A DNA stretch of 28,160 bases, from NCBI RefSeq assembly GCF_910585845.1, contig NZ_CAJUHF010000045.1, positions 1 to 28,160 of the forward strand. The letters are read 5' to 3'. Shown piece by piece: positions 19,843 through 28,085 of the stretch. A program made the translations under genes and the position numbers. The stretch's first letter is position 1, and the number at the start of each line of letters is the position of its first letter. This stretch comes from an uncultured Bacteroides sp. Lineage in GTDB: Bacteria > Bacteroidota > Bacteroidia > Bacteroidales > Bacteroidaceae. The notes beneath the pieces are model-generated. The model was given only the letters and a program-made list of their open reading frames with translations. It was not told where the DNA came from and did not search any database.

Positions 19843-22575
19843 ATGAAACCTGTTGCCTCCTTTCTCTTCGTCTGCTGGCTGCTCTGCCTGCTCGCCTCTT
19901 GTGAATCTCACTTCCTGACCGACGAATCCTACCGCTCGCGCGTTGCAGCCGACCTGCAACAGAAGCAAGCGATGCTTCGTCAGGACGCCCTCTTCGCCCC
20001 GTTGGCGGACAAGTCTCTGACCACCTACGAGCGCGAAGCCCTCTCGTTCCTCTACGCCTACATGCCCTTGGCAGACATCACCGACTACTCCCCGCAGTTC
20101 CACCTGACAAACATCCGCGCCTCCCGCCGTGCTGCCGAAGAGATGCCCTGGGGAAAGACCATTCCCGAAATCCTCTTCCGCCACTTCGTGCTCCCCGCGC
20201 GGGTGAACAACGAACCTCTCGACAGCGCACGCGTCGTCTTCTATCGTGAACTGAAAGACCGCGTACGTACCCTTTCCCTCTACGACGCCATCCTCGAGGT
20301 TAACCACTGGTGTCATGAGAAAGCCGTCTATACCCCCTCCGATGCTCGCACCAGCTCGCCCCTTGCCACCGTCCGCACTGCCTACGGCCGCTGTGGCGAA
20401 GAGTCCACCCTGCTCGTTGCCGCCCTCCGCTCCGTCGGCATTCCGGCGCGTCAGGTCTACACTCCCCGATGGGCGCATACTGACGACAACCACGCCTGGG
20501 TAGAAGCCTGGGCGGATGGTCAGTGGTACTTCCTCGGTGCCTGTGAACCCGAACCCGTCCTGAACCTTGGCTGGTTCAACGCCCCCGCCAGCCGCGGCAT
20601 GCTGATGCACACCAAAGTCTTCGGCCGCTACGAAGGCACGGAAGAAGTCATGTCCGTCACCCCCAACTATACCGAAATCAACGTAATCAGCAACTACGCC
20701 CCCACCGCCCAAGCCACAGTGACCGTCACCGACCTCCAGGGCCGTCCCGTCGCCGGCGCACAAGTCGACTTCAAGCTCTACAACTACGCCGAGTTCTACA
20801 CCGTCGCTTCCAAGCAGACCGCCGCCGATGGTACCTGCTCACTCACCGCCGGCTGTGGCGACATGCTCGTGTGGGCATCCAAGGATGGCAGCTTCGGTTT
20901 CTCCAAGCTTTCCTTCGGCAAGCAGACCGATCTGCGCATCGTCTTGGACAAAACTCCTGCTTCCGCCTATACTCTCGACCTCGACGTCGTTCCCCCAGTC
21001 GAAAGCGCCGAATTGCCTCCCGTCACCGCCGAACAGCGTGCCGAAAACTCCCGCCGCCTTGCGCAGGAAGACTCCATCCGCAACGCCTACGTCTCTACAT
21101 TCCCCTCGCCCGACGCAGCCCGTCGCCTTGCCACGCAATATGAACTGGATGCCGACATCGTCTCGAAACTGCTTGTTGCCTCCCGCGGCAACCACCGTGT
21201 GATTGCTGACTTCCTCTCCCGCCTGCGCTCCAAAGCCTCGAAGAAGACCGGCATCCACCTGCTGCAACAACTTTCCGCCAAAGACCTGCGCGATGTCACC
21301 CTCGACGTGTTGCTGGAAAACATGCTCTCCCACGTGCGCACCACCAACGCTGTCCACTACCGCAAGTATGTGCTCAACCCGCGCGTGAGCCACGAACAGC
21401 TCACCCCCTACAAGACCTTCTTCAGCCAAGCCATCTCCAAGGAAGACGAACAAGCCTACCTTGCCGACCCCTTCCGCCTTGCCGCATGGGTCTCCACGAA
21501 CATCCGCGTCGAGAAAGACTGCAACCTAGGCGCCCCTGCCATCTCTCCCGCCGGTGTCTGGCAGGCACGCGTGGCGGATGCCCACAGCCGCGACATCTTC
21601 TTTGTGTCAATAGCACGCAGCCTGGGCATTCCGGCACGCATTGACGAAGTGACCGGTAAGGTGCAACTGATCACAGACGAAGGCGCCGTGGATGTGGAGT
21701 TGGACTCCGTTTCTGATTCAACTCCTGTCTCCGGTGCTGTTTCCGATATCTCTTCTGCCTCTCATTCCACGAAGAAACCGCTCCCGAAGAACGGCAAACT
21801 TATAGCCGGATACCGTCCCATCAAAGCATTGGACAATCCGAAATATTATTCCCACTTCACGATATCCAAAATCACCCCCCAAGGATGCCTGCAACTGCTC
21901 AACTATGACGAAGGCGATGCCGACATGGGTAGCGGTACCACGTGGAACAGCCTCCTGAAAGAAGGAACTGCACTGGATGCTGGAAACTATCTGCTTGTCA
22001 CCGGTACGCGCCTTGCCAGCGGTGCAGTGCTCTCCCGCGTCTCCTCCTTCACCATCGAACCGCAGAAGACAACGAAAACCGACTTGGTGATGCGCAAGAG
22101 CAAAGACGATGTGCAAGTCATCGGAACCTTCAATTCCGAATCCCTTTTCGTCCCGACAATGGGTAGGGGAGGCGCTTCCCCCCGTCAAAGCCTCCTGCAA
22201 GCCTGCGGCCGCGGTTACTTTGTGGTCGGTATACTGGGCGTCAATCAAGAACCCACCAACCATGCCTTGCGCGATATTGCCGCCTACAAGGCAGAGCTGG
22301 AGCAATGGGGGCGTCCGCTCGTACTGCTTTTCCCCGATGAGGCTCAGGCAGGGAAGTTCGTCAAAGAATCCTTCCCCGACATGCCCTCCACCATCATATA
22401 TGGTATAGATACGGACAACATCGCAGCCCAGATAGCCGATGCCATGAAATTGAAGAACAAGAGCAGTCTGCCCATCTTCATCATCGCCGATACGTTCAAT
22501 CGCGTGGTGTTCGTCTCACAAGGATATACCATTGGTCTGGGCGAACAACTGATGAAGACTGTAAATGGATTGTAA
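19843..22575 (+). CDS. Transglutaminase-like lipoprotein with degenerate second domain and thioredoxin-like C-terminus
   Basis: A 910-residue lipoprotein (LLASC, Cys near residue 20). An N-terminal transglutaminase-like domain has GRCGEESTLLVAALRSVGIPAR (Cys184) and DDNHAWVEAW (His217); the acidic third residue is probably in WYFLGACEPE. A carboxypeptidase-regulatory-like beta domain follows (about 285-370). Around 555-600, PAGVWQARVADAHSRDIFFV and SIARSLGIPARI repeat the pattern of the first domain, with Ala at the Cys position. The C-terminal part (about 750-910) looks thioredoxin-like (LPIFIIADTFNRVVFVSQGYT) without CxxC. Relatives are common Bacteroidetes surface or periplasmic proteins, possibly proteases or peptide-modifying enzymes. 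The substrate is unknown. Confidence 0.87.
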   Translation: MKPVASFLFVCWLLCLLASCESHFLTDESYRSRVAADLQQKQAMLRQDALFAPLADKSLTTYEREALSFLYAYMPLADITDYSPQFHLTNIRASRRAAEEMPWGKTIPEILFRHFVLPARVNNEPLDSARVVFYRELKDRVRTLSLYDAILEVNHWCHEKAVYTPSDARTSSPLATVRTAYGRCGEESTLLVAALRSVGIPARQVYTPRWAHTDDNHAWVEAWADGQWYFLGACEPEPVLNLGWFNAPASRGMLMHTKVFGRYEGTEEVMSVTPNYTEINVISNYAPTAQATVTVTDLQGRPVAGAQVDFKLYNYAEFYTVASKQTAADGTCSLTAGCGDMLVWASKDGSFGFSKLSFGKQTDLRIVLDKTPASAYTLDLDVVPPVESAELPPVTAEQRAENSRRLAQEDSIRNAYVSTFPSPDAARRLATQYELDADIVSKLLVASRGNHRVIADFLSRLRSKASKKTGIHLLQQLSAKDLRDVTLDVLLENMLSHVRTTNAVHYRKYVLNPRVSHEQLTPYKTFFSQAISKEDEQAYLADPFRLAAWVSTNIRVEKDCNLGAPAISPAGVWQARVADAHSRDIFFVSIARSLGIPARIDEVTGKVQLITDEGAVDVELDSVSDSTPVSGAVSDISSASHSTKKPLPKNGKLIAGYRPIKALDNPKYYSHFTISKITPQGCLQLLNYDEGDADMGSGTTWNSLLKEGTALDAGNYLLVTGTRLASGAVLSRVSSFTIEPQKTTKTDLVMRKSKDDVQVIGTFNSESLFVPTMGRGGASPRQSLLQACGRGYFVVGILGVNQEPTNHALRDIAAYKAELEQWGRPLVLLFPDEAQAGKFVKESFPDMPSTIIYGIDTDNIAAQIADAMKLKNKSSLPIFIIADTFNRVVFVSQGYTIGLGEQLMKTVNGL

Positions 22576-22636
22576 GGTCATATATCCTTTAATAAAAAAT
22601 GATCCTGTCAGCAAAGCCTAAGTGTCTCTAACCCAT

Positions 22637-22644
22637 TATCTTTG
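22637..22644 (+). promoter_or_regulatory. -7 box of the AraC-like pseudogene
   Basis: TATCTTTG lies 18 nt before the ATG at 22663. The rest of 22576-22662 holds nothing else visible. Confidence 0.5.
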
Positions 22645-22662
22645 CCTCAAATAACGATTGAT

Positions 22663-23504
22663 ATGGAACAACTGAATTATTCGACTGCTCGAACGTCCTG
22701 ATAGCGATCTTTTTCACCGACGACTGCGGCTGTGCCCACGAGAATCGGGAACATACGCTTATCTATCTCTGTTCCGGCGAACTTGAAATCGAAGAACGCG
22801 GCAGGAAGACGATATTACATCCGGGAGAGTGCGCCTTCATGCGGCGCGACAACCGGATGTGGTTGCAGAAACATGCCGACAAGGAGTATCCCTACCGCTC
22901 CATCGTACTGAAGTTTACGAAATCCTTTCTGCGTGAGTTCTACCAGACACTCCACAGAAAGGATATTCCCACAGAATCGAAACGGGAGAAAGCAAGTCTT
23001 CGCGTCTTGCCACACGACCGCCCCGATATCCGCAGCCTGTTCGAGTCGGTGATTCCCTATTTCGATGCGGGAGTACAACCGTCCGACGAGGTGCTGAAGT
23101 TGAAAATGATAGAGGGAACTTATGTCCTGCTCAACACGGACAGGACCCTCTACGCCTCCCTGTTCGATTTTGTCGACCCTACAAACGATAACCGTCAGAC
23201 CTTGCCACGTTTCCAGCCGGAGGCGATACGTGCCAATACGCGTATCGTGAACGTGCTACAACAATTCGGTCGCACTCACGGTATGACCTCGGCACAGGTA
23301 ACTCTTGGCTGGTTGTTGCAGAAAGCCCCGTGGATTGTTCCGATTCCCGGTACAACCAAATTCTCTCATCTGGAAGAGAACCTACGCACGCTTGATTTTA
23401 CTCTTACCGTTGAAGAGTGGCACGAGCTCGAAACGGCAGTTGCCGCCATTCCTGTCGTAGGCGATCGTTACAATGCCGAACAGCAGCGACAGGTAGGACG
23501 TTGA
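22663..23504 (+). pseudogene. Chimeric pseudogene: AraC-type regulator N-terminus fused to aldo/keto reductase C-terminus
   Basis: From the ATG at 22663 the frame reads MEQLNYS and stops. The next frame continues TELFDCSNVLIAIFFTDD, then HTLIYLCSGELEIEERGRKT, the cupin-like sensor half of an AraC regulator, so one A appears lost after codon 3. This half runs to LLNTDRTLYASLFDFVDP (about 23180), exactly where the linker to the AraC HTH should start. Instead the frame passes into RQTLPRFQPEAIRANTRIVN and WLLQKAPWIVPIPGTTKFSH, the C-terminal third of an aldo/keto reductase, to 23504. A deletion removed the HTH, the gap and the first two-thirds of the reductase. An open frame without the frameshift starts at 22839 (221 codons) but is unlikely to be functional. 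Confidence 0.85.
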
Positions 23505-23566
23505 TATTCAGTAAAAGGGGTAATTCTATCTGTAATCTGTCTACCATTCAGGTTCTAAGGTAACCT

Positions 23567-23574
23567 TATCTTTG
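23567..23574 (+). promoter_or_regulatory. -7 box of the RibD_C-type reductase operon
   Basis: TATCTTTG lies 31 nt before the ATG at 23606. No clear -33 element is seen. Confidence 0.5.
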
Positions 23575-23605
23575 CATCGTTATTTAAAATAAGCACCAAA
23601 GAAAT

Positions 23606-24286
23606 ATGAAACCTTACATTATCAGTCACATGATGACCTCGGTCGATGGTCGTATCGACTGTCCGATGGTCAGTCAGTTGAGCACAAACGAATATTATAT
23701 TGCTTTAGAAAAGCTTGGACTTTGTTCTAAACTTTCCGGACGTGTTACCACTGCCCTTGAATGTACTGCTGTAAAAGAAGAGACTATGCCAGAAGCAGGT
23801 GTGCCCATCGGATACGAGTCCATATACATTGCCCGTCAGTCGGAAGAATATACCATTGTCGTCGATACTTATGGAAAGCTGCATTGGCAGTCTGATGAAG
23901 CAGACGGGTATCCGATACTCTGTATCGTTAGTGAGCAAGTCAGCGAAAGCTATTTAGAGAAACTTCGTTTGCAGGGTATCTCATGGATTGCAACAGGCAA
24001 AGAACGCATCGACTTGTCTAAGGCGATGGAATTGCTTTATGAACATTTTGGCGTAAAACGTTTGGCAATCGTTGGTGGGGGACATATTTGTGGCGGATTC
24101 GCCGAAGCCGGACTGTTGGATGAAGTGAGCGTGATGGTAGCTCCCGGTATCGATGGACGAGAGGGGCAGACTGCCATGTTCGACGGCATAAAAAAGGCCG
24201 ATTGTAATCCTTATAGATTGAAATTGGAAAGTGTGGAAAAATGGGACACGGATATTGTTTGGTTACGCTATAGCGTGAAAAAATAA
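23606..24286 (+). CDS. Dihydrofolate reductase / RibD_C family protein
   Basis: A 226-residue cytoplasmic protein of the RibD C-terminal reductase fold. It starts MKPYIISHMMTSVDGRID, the conserved N-terminal strand and SxDG motif, and ends with LAIVGGGHICGGFAEAGLLDEVSVMVAPGIDG, the GGG nucleotide-binding loop and the GLxDE...P motif. Relatives reduce pyrimidine or pterin substrates with NADPH; many stand-alone copies have no known substrate. It begins a three-gene run with the alpha/beta hydrolase (5 bp after) and the CMD-cupin gene. The setting suggests a redox or detoxification role, by inference. Confidence 0.88.
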   Translation: MKPYIISHMMTSVDGRIDCPMVSQLSTNEYYIALEKLGLCSKLSGRVTTALECTAVKEETMPEAGVPIGYESIYIARQSEEYTIVVDTYGKLHWQSDEADGYPILCIVSEQVSESYLEKLRLQGISWIATGKERIDLSKAMELLYEHFGVKRLAIVGGGHICGGFAEAGLLDEVSVMVAPGIDGREGQTAMFDGIKKADCNPYRLKLESVEKWDTDIVWLRYSVKK

Positions 24287-24291
24287 AGTAC

Positions 24292-25371
24292 ATGATTATG
24301 AATATTATTATGGATATGAATAAACTCGCGTTTGTTATGCTATTAAGTATTTCAGGTATGATGACTTCATGCATGGCAGACCATAAAAAAACTACAGATA
24401 TGAAAACTATCGAATTGACGCAGGAATGGGATAAGACTTTCCCTCAAAGTGATAAGGTGGAACACAGTAAAATCACTTTCCATAACCGTTACGGCATCAC
24501 ACTTGCCGCCGATCTTTACAAACCGAAAAACGTGCAAGGAGCCTTAGCCGCCATAGCCGTAAGCGGACCTTATGGGGCTGTTAAGGAACAGGTATCAGGA
24601 CGCTATGCTCAGACGCTTGCCGAACGTGGTTTTCTGACCATAGCCTTCGATCCTTCGTTCTATGGCGAGAGTGGCGGAGAGCCGCGCAACCTGACATCAC
24701 CGGAAATCAGTACGGAGGATTTCAGTGCGGCAGTCGATTACTTACTCACACGTACCGATGTGGATGCAGAACGTATCGGGATTCTTGGTGTTTGCGGTTG
24801 GGGCGGTTTCGCCTTGAATGCCGCAGCCAACGACACGCGTATCAAAGTTACAGTGGCTTCCACCATGTATGATATGAGCCGTGTAAATGCCAACGGATAC
24901 TTCGATGCCAATGACAACATAGACGCGCGCTACAAACTTCGTCAGGTTCTCAATGAGCAGCGTACGAAAGATTACCGAAACGGTAGCTACGAGCGCGACG
25001 GCGGCGTGGTGGAGACTGTGACTGACGATATGCCTCTCTTTGTCATGCAATATCACGATTATTATAAAACGGAACGTGGTTATCACCGCCGCTCACCTAA
25101 CTCCAACGGAGGTATCAATAAAACTGCGGTACTCTCCTTCATCAACATGCCCTTGCTTACCTATATCGGTGAGATACGCAGTGCCGTACTTCTGGTGTAT
25201 GGAGAGAACGCCCATTCACGCTATTTCAGCGAGGATGCCTATAAGCAGCTGACAGGTGATAACAAGGAATTGCTGATTGTCTCTGGAGCGAATCACACCG
25301 ACCTTTATGACAACCTCGATATGATTCCGTTCGATAGGATAAGTGACTTTTTTAACGAAAATCTTCAATAA
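24292..25371 (+). CDS. Alpha/beta hydrolase lipoprotein with GVCGWGG elbow
   Basis: A protein of 351-359 residues with a probable lipoprotein signal (MNKLAFVMLLSISGMMTSC). It has the alpha/beta hydrolase fold: ITLAADLYKPKN, AIAVSGPYGAVKEQ (oxyanion region), FLTIAFDPSFYGESGG, the elbow IGILGVCGWGGFALNAA, STMYDMSRVNANGY, and late VLLVYGENAHS and GANHTDLYD (acid and His). The elbow has Cys168 (numbering from 24292) where most families have Ser, as in dienelactone-hydrolase-like enzymes; the nucleophile call is tentative. It starts 5 bp after the reductase gene. Starts at 24310 and 24316 are possible and give a better signal peptide. Substrate is unknown. Confidence 0.85.
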   Translation: MIMNIIMDMNKLAFVMLLSISGMMTSCMADHKKTTDMKTIELTQEWDKTFPQSDKVEHSKITFHNRYGITLAADLYKPKNVQGALAAIAVSGPYGAVKEQVSGRYAQTLAERGFLTIAFDPSFYGESGGEPRNLTSPEISTEDFSAAVDYLLTRTDVDAERIGILGVCGWGGFALNAAANDTRIKVTVASTMYDMSRVNANGYFDANDNIDARYKLRQVLNEQRTKDYRNGSYERDGGVVETVTDDMPLFVMQYHDYYKTERGYHRRSPNSNGGINKTAVLSFINMPLLTYIGEIRSAVLLVYGENAHSRYFSEDAYKQLTGDNKELLIVSGANHTDLYDNLDMIPFDRISDFFNENLQ

Positions 25372-25390
25372 CTTCATTCAATAAGGAATC

Positions 25391-26206
25391 ATGAACAGAA
25401 TTATTTTAATCTCACTATTTAGTATTTTAACATTCAATATTATGGCACAAGAAAAGATTGTACAAACAGCCGGGCGCGACCAGTTAGGCGAATTCGCACC
25501 CAAATTTGCGGAACTTAACGATGATATTCTTTTTGGTGAAGTGTGGAGCCGTACTGATAAACTTGGTCTTCGTGACCGCAGTTTGGTGACAATTACCTCA
25601 CTCATCAGCCAGGGCATCACCGACAGTTCACTGGGCTTTCATCTTCAGGAAGCGAAGAAAAACGGTATTACCCGTACTGAAATTGCTGAAATTATCACGC
25701 ATATCGGGTTTTATGCGGGGTGGCCGAAAGCATGGGCAGCATTCCGTCTGGCCAAAGACGTGTGGGCGGAAGATACAAATAGCGAGGATGCCAAAGCGGC
25801 ATTTCAGCGCGAGATGATTTTTCCTATCGGTGAACCGAACACGGCGTATGCCAAATATTTTATCGGAAATAGCTATTTTGCCCGCATTTCATCGGAACAA
25901 GTTGCTATTGCTAATGTCACGTTCGAGCCTCGTTGCCGCAACAACTGGCACATTCATCGTGCAACAAAGGGTGGCGGGCAGATGCTTATTGGTGTAGCTG
26001 GCCGTGGTTGGTATCAGGAGGAAGGTAAACCGGCGGTGGAGATTCTTCCCGGTACGGTCATTCATATTCCCGCAGGTGTGAAACACTGGCATGGTGCAGC
26101 GGCCGATAGTTGGTTTGCACATCTCGCATTTGAGGTTTCTGGAGAAAAAACATCCAATGAATGGCTCGAACCAGTGGCTGATGAAGAGTACGATAAACTG
26201 AAATAG
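25391..26206 (+). CDS. Secreted carboxymuconolactone decarboxylase-like / cupin fusion protein
   Basis: A 271-residue protein with a signal peptide (MNRIILISLFSILTFNIMAQ), a CMD domain (about 30-130; RSLVTITSLISQGITDSSLGFHLQEAKKNGITRTEIAEIITHIGFYAG) and a cupin domain (about 165-255; WHIHRATKGGGQMLIGVAGRGWYQ, ILPGTVIHIPAGVKHWHG). The cupin has a plausible metal-binding set (HxH, Gln, His). The CMD domain lacks the AhpD-type CxxC, so a peroxidase role is unlikely. It is third in the run after the reductase and hydrolase, 19 bp after the latter's stop. CMD-cupin fusions often stand next to flavodoxin, AraC and aldo/keto reductase genes in Bacteroidetes, and traces of all three are nearby. Confidence 0.88.
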   Translation: MNRIILISLFSILTFNIMAQEKIVQTAGRDQLGEFAPKFAELNDDILFGEVWSRTDKLGLRDRSLVTITSLISQGITDSSLGFHLQEAKKNGITRTEIAEIITHIGFYAGWPKAWAAFRLAKDVWAEDTNSEDAKAAFQREMIFPIGEPNTAYAKYFIGNSYFARISSEQVAIANVTFEPRCRNNWHIHRATKGGGQMLIGVAGRGWYQEEGKPAVEILPGTVIHIPAGVKHWHGAAADSWFAHLAFEVSGEKTSNEWLEPVADEEYDKLK

Positions 26207-26294
26207 ACTGTATGTCGGAGGTAATCCTTGGAACAATATAGATTGATTCTTTTAGTAAATACGTTGTGAAACATTACTTCTATCTTTATAGAAA

Positions 26295-26705
26295 ATGAAT
26301 ATGAAAAAGTTTTTGTATTTTCTTTTTGTTATGTCCATTGTAATGGGATTGAACGCCTGTTCTCCTGATGACGATTCTGTAAATACTCCTCCGATGGAAC
26401 TCCCTGAAAATTCGGATGAGCTGGGGCAACATACTATTATTGTGGCGGTTCCACTTTGGTGGAGCAATATGGCGGCTCCGTTGCAAATTTTCTTGTTCAA
26501 TCATGGTGTGGAGATGGCAGGTAAGCGGATTGGTTTGATTGTATCAAGTGCGAGTAGCGGCATCAGTAATGTAGAGTTGGATGCCAAACGGTTAATTCCC
26601 AATGGAATTTTCCTGACTCCGAGTTTTTGGATTCGTTCTTCCTAAACCTCTGATGGCCACTTGATGATAACGGAATGGTTGAAAGAAATAGGTTATACGA
26701 AATAA
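26295..26705 (+). pseudogene. Flavodoxin-like lipoprotein remnant (internal deletion and nonsense codon)
   Basis: A lipoprotein signal (LNACSPDDDS) runs almost directly into the middle of a flavodoxin: DELGQHTIIVAVPLWWSNMAAPLQIFL, then GKRIGLIVSSASSGISNVELDAKRLIP and FLTPSFWIRSS. The N-terminal FMN-phosphate loop and first strands are missing. An in-frame TAA (26643-26645) follows, after which TSDGHLMITEWLKEIGYTK and a stop at 26705 complete a normal flavodoxin C-terminus, so the TAA is probably a mutated CAA. The remaining ORF (116 residues) cannot bind FMN in the usual way. A TATCTTTA box at 26281 precedes it. Confidence 0.75.
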
Positions 26706-26733
26706 TAAGTTATATGGAATAAAAAGTTGTGAT

Positions 26734-26944
26734 ATGAAAAATATGTTTATGTTTTTGATGTTGTTTGTTCCGGTGGTAGCTTTTGTGGGATATAGTAATG
26801 GAGACAATGAAATGTGGATGAAAATATCCGATACGCCTGATAATCCGGTAAAAGACGACAATAACGAATTGGAAAGAGGGATGTCTACTCAATCGAGCCG
26901 ATGAGAAAATTATCCGTACTTGGATCAATAAGTTAGGATATTAA
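26734..26944 (+). pseudogene. Second flavodoxin-like lipoprotein remnant
   Basis: The frame begins MKNMFMFLMLFVPVVAFVGY, a lipoprotein-like signal in which the expected Cys is Tyr, followed by the acidic linker DNEMWMKISDTPDNPVKDD, and stops at 26904 (56 residues). The +1 frame then gives NRADEKIIRTWINKLGY and a stop at 26944, which resembles a flavodoxin C-terminal helix. The middle of the gene is gone. It is the second decayed copy in tandem. The family call is tentative because so little remains. Confidence 0.5.
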
Positions 26945-26973
26945 AGATCATTTTATAAATTCCGTACGGAAAC

Positions 26974-27029
26974 TGTCGGCATCTCTTTTCGTCATTTTGA
27001 TAATAATGATAGAGAAGATGATGCCGACA
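26974..27029. terminator. Long stem-loop between convergent genes
   Basis: TGTCGGCATC (26974-26983) and GATGCCGACA (27020-27029) are perfect 10-bp arms with partial inner pairing (CTCTTTT against AGAGAAGA). It lies between the flavodoxin remnants and the FKBP gene, a fitting place for a bidirectional terminator, although the T-runs are poor. Confidence 0.45.
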
Positions 27030-27038
27030 AAATCATGT

Positions 27039-27437
27039 CTATGCTATTCCTATCAGTTCTATTTCGAATATCAGTGTCGAACCTCCGGGGATGCCCGGTT
27101 GTGAGAACTTACCGTATCCCATTTCGGCGGGAATATAAATCTCCCATTTGTCTCCGATGCACATTTGCTGCATGGTGATAATCCAGCCCTCGATCAGTTC
27201 GTTTAACCGGAAAGCGATAGGTGTTCCGCCCCGACTACTGTCAAACTTCTTGCCATTGATGGTCCATCCGGTATAGTGGGCGGTGACGATACTTCGTGGA
27301 GTAGGGTGCTTCCCGTCATTTTTCCCTTCGCTTATCACTTTGTAATAAATCCCTTTCGGAAGAGCCTTTACGTCCTCTTCCTTTGCCTTAGCTGCCAACC
27401 AGTCCTTGTTGGCTTGTATGTAATCTTGTTTACTCAT
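27039..27437 (-). CDS. FKBP-type peptidyl-prolyl cis-trans isomerase
   Basis: A 132-residue protein with a short helical N-terminal extension (MSKQDYIQANKDWLAAKAKEE) and one FKBP domain (about 30-131): VTAHYTGWTINGKKFDSSRGG, AFRLNELIEGWIITMQQMCIGDKWEIYIPAEMGYG, GIPGGSTLIFEIELIGI. Most of the hydrophobic active-site residues (Tyr, Phe-Asp, Ile-x-Gly-Trp, Tyr-Gly, Ile-Pro, Phe) are present. No signal peptide, so it is a cytoplasmic folding catalyst. It has its own well-formed promoter at 27490-27521. Confidence 0.95.
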   Translation of the reverse strand: MSKQDYIQANKDWLAAKAKEEDVKALPKGIYYKVISEGKNDGKHPTPRSIVTAHYTGWTINGKKFDSSRGGTPIAFRLNELIEGWIITMQQMCIGDKWEIYIPAEMGYGKFSQPGIPGGSTLIFEIELIGIA

Positions 27438-27489
27438 AAATAGATGTTGTTTAGATGGATATGTATACGCCTACTGAAGTTAGGGTGGG

Positions 27490-27521
27490 CAAAGGTATGA
27501 AGTTTTTTATTGATAATCAAA
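27490..27521 (-). promoter_or_regulatory. Promoter of the FKBP gene
   Basis: On the minus strand TTTG (27518-27521) is followed after 20 nt by TACCTTTG (27490-27497), the best match to the Bacteroides consensus in the window. The leader is about 45 nt. Confidence 0.7.
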
Positions 27522-27647
27522 TGAGGAGGATATGACTGTTTCTCAAGAAAACATCTTGATTGTTTACTTTTGTGAGAAAGAACCTTATACGTTACTACGG
27601 AATTAATAAAATCGTATCTATCCCTCTATCGTTTCATTGAAAACACT

Positions 27648-27655
27648 TATCTTTG
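27648..27655 (+). promoter_or_regulatory. -7 box upstream of the PAS gene
   Basis: TATCTTTG lies 103 nt before the PAS ATG. Between them is a 15-codon frame (27668-27715, MNLNKKLLEEYLNRF) of unknown meaning. Apart from the two promoters, 27522-27647 shows only a weak TTTCTCA/TGAGAAA inverted repeat (27539-27577). Confidence 0.45.
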
Positions 27656-27758
27656 TTGAGTTAGATTATGAACCTGAATAAAAAACTTCTTGAAGAGTAT
27701 TTAAACAGGTTTTAATATGTATATAACTGATTTGAACCAATAATAGAATAAGAAGACT

Positions 27759-28085
27759 ATGTACGAATGGGCTAATGAAATGAACTGTGCCGTAACCGTG
27801 TGCGACACGGAAGGAATCATCCTGTATATGAACGAAAAAGCATGCCGCACGTTTGCCAAACACGGCGACCTGATAGGCAAGAACCTCTTCGACTGCCACA
27901 ATCCCCAGTCGCAGGCAAAGATACGCGAACTGCTGGAGACGGGCGGTGTGAATGCTTATACCATCGAGAAGAACGGCGTCCGGAAAATGATTTATCAGAC
28001 GGCATGGAAACAGGACGGAGTAGTCCGCGGGTTGGTAGAGATTTCGATGGAGATATCCGAAGAGATGCCGCACTATATAAGATAA
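27759..28085 (+). CDS. Single-domain PAS protein
   Basis: A 108-residue cytoplasmic protein that is one PAS domain: CAVTVCDTEGIILYMNEKACRTF, GDLIGKNLFDCHNPQSQAKIRELLETG, YTIEKNGVRKMIYQTAWKQDGVVRGLVEISMEI. The CHNP segment after the F-helix position resembles PAS domains that bind haem or a small ligand, but I would not claim a cofactor. There is no kinase, HTH or GGDEF part, so it must signal through another protein or simply bind a ligand. The 3' flank to the window end (28086-28160) shows no gene. Confidence 0.82.
   Translation: MYEWANEMNCAVTVCDTEGIILYMNEKACRTFAKHGDLIGKNLFDCHNPQSQAKIRELLETGGVNAYTIEKNGVRKMIYQTAWKQDGVVRGLVEISMEISEEMPHYIR

Noticed and set aside
19807..20763. 318-codon minus-strand ORF
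   Set aside because: Glycine- and valine-rich shadow caused by the C-ending codon bias of the transglutaminase gene on the other strand.
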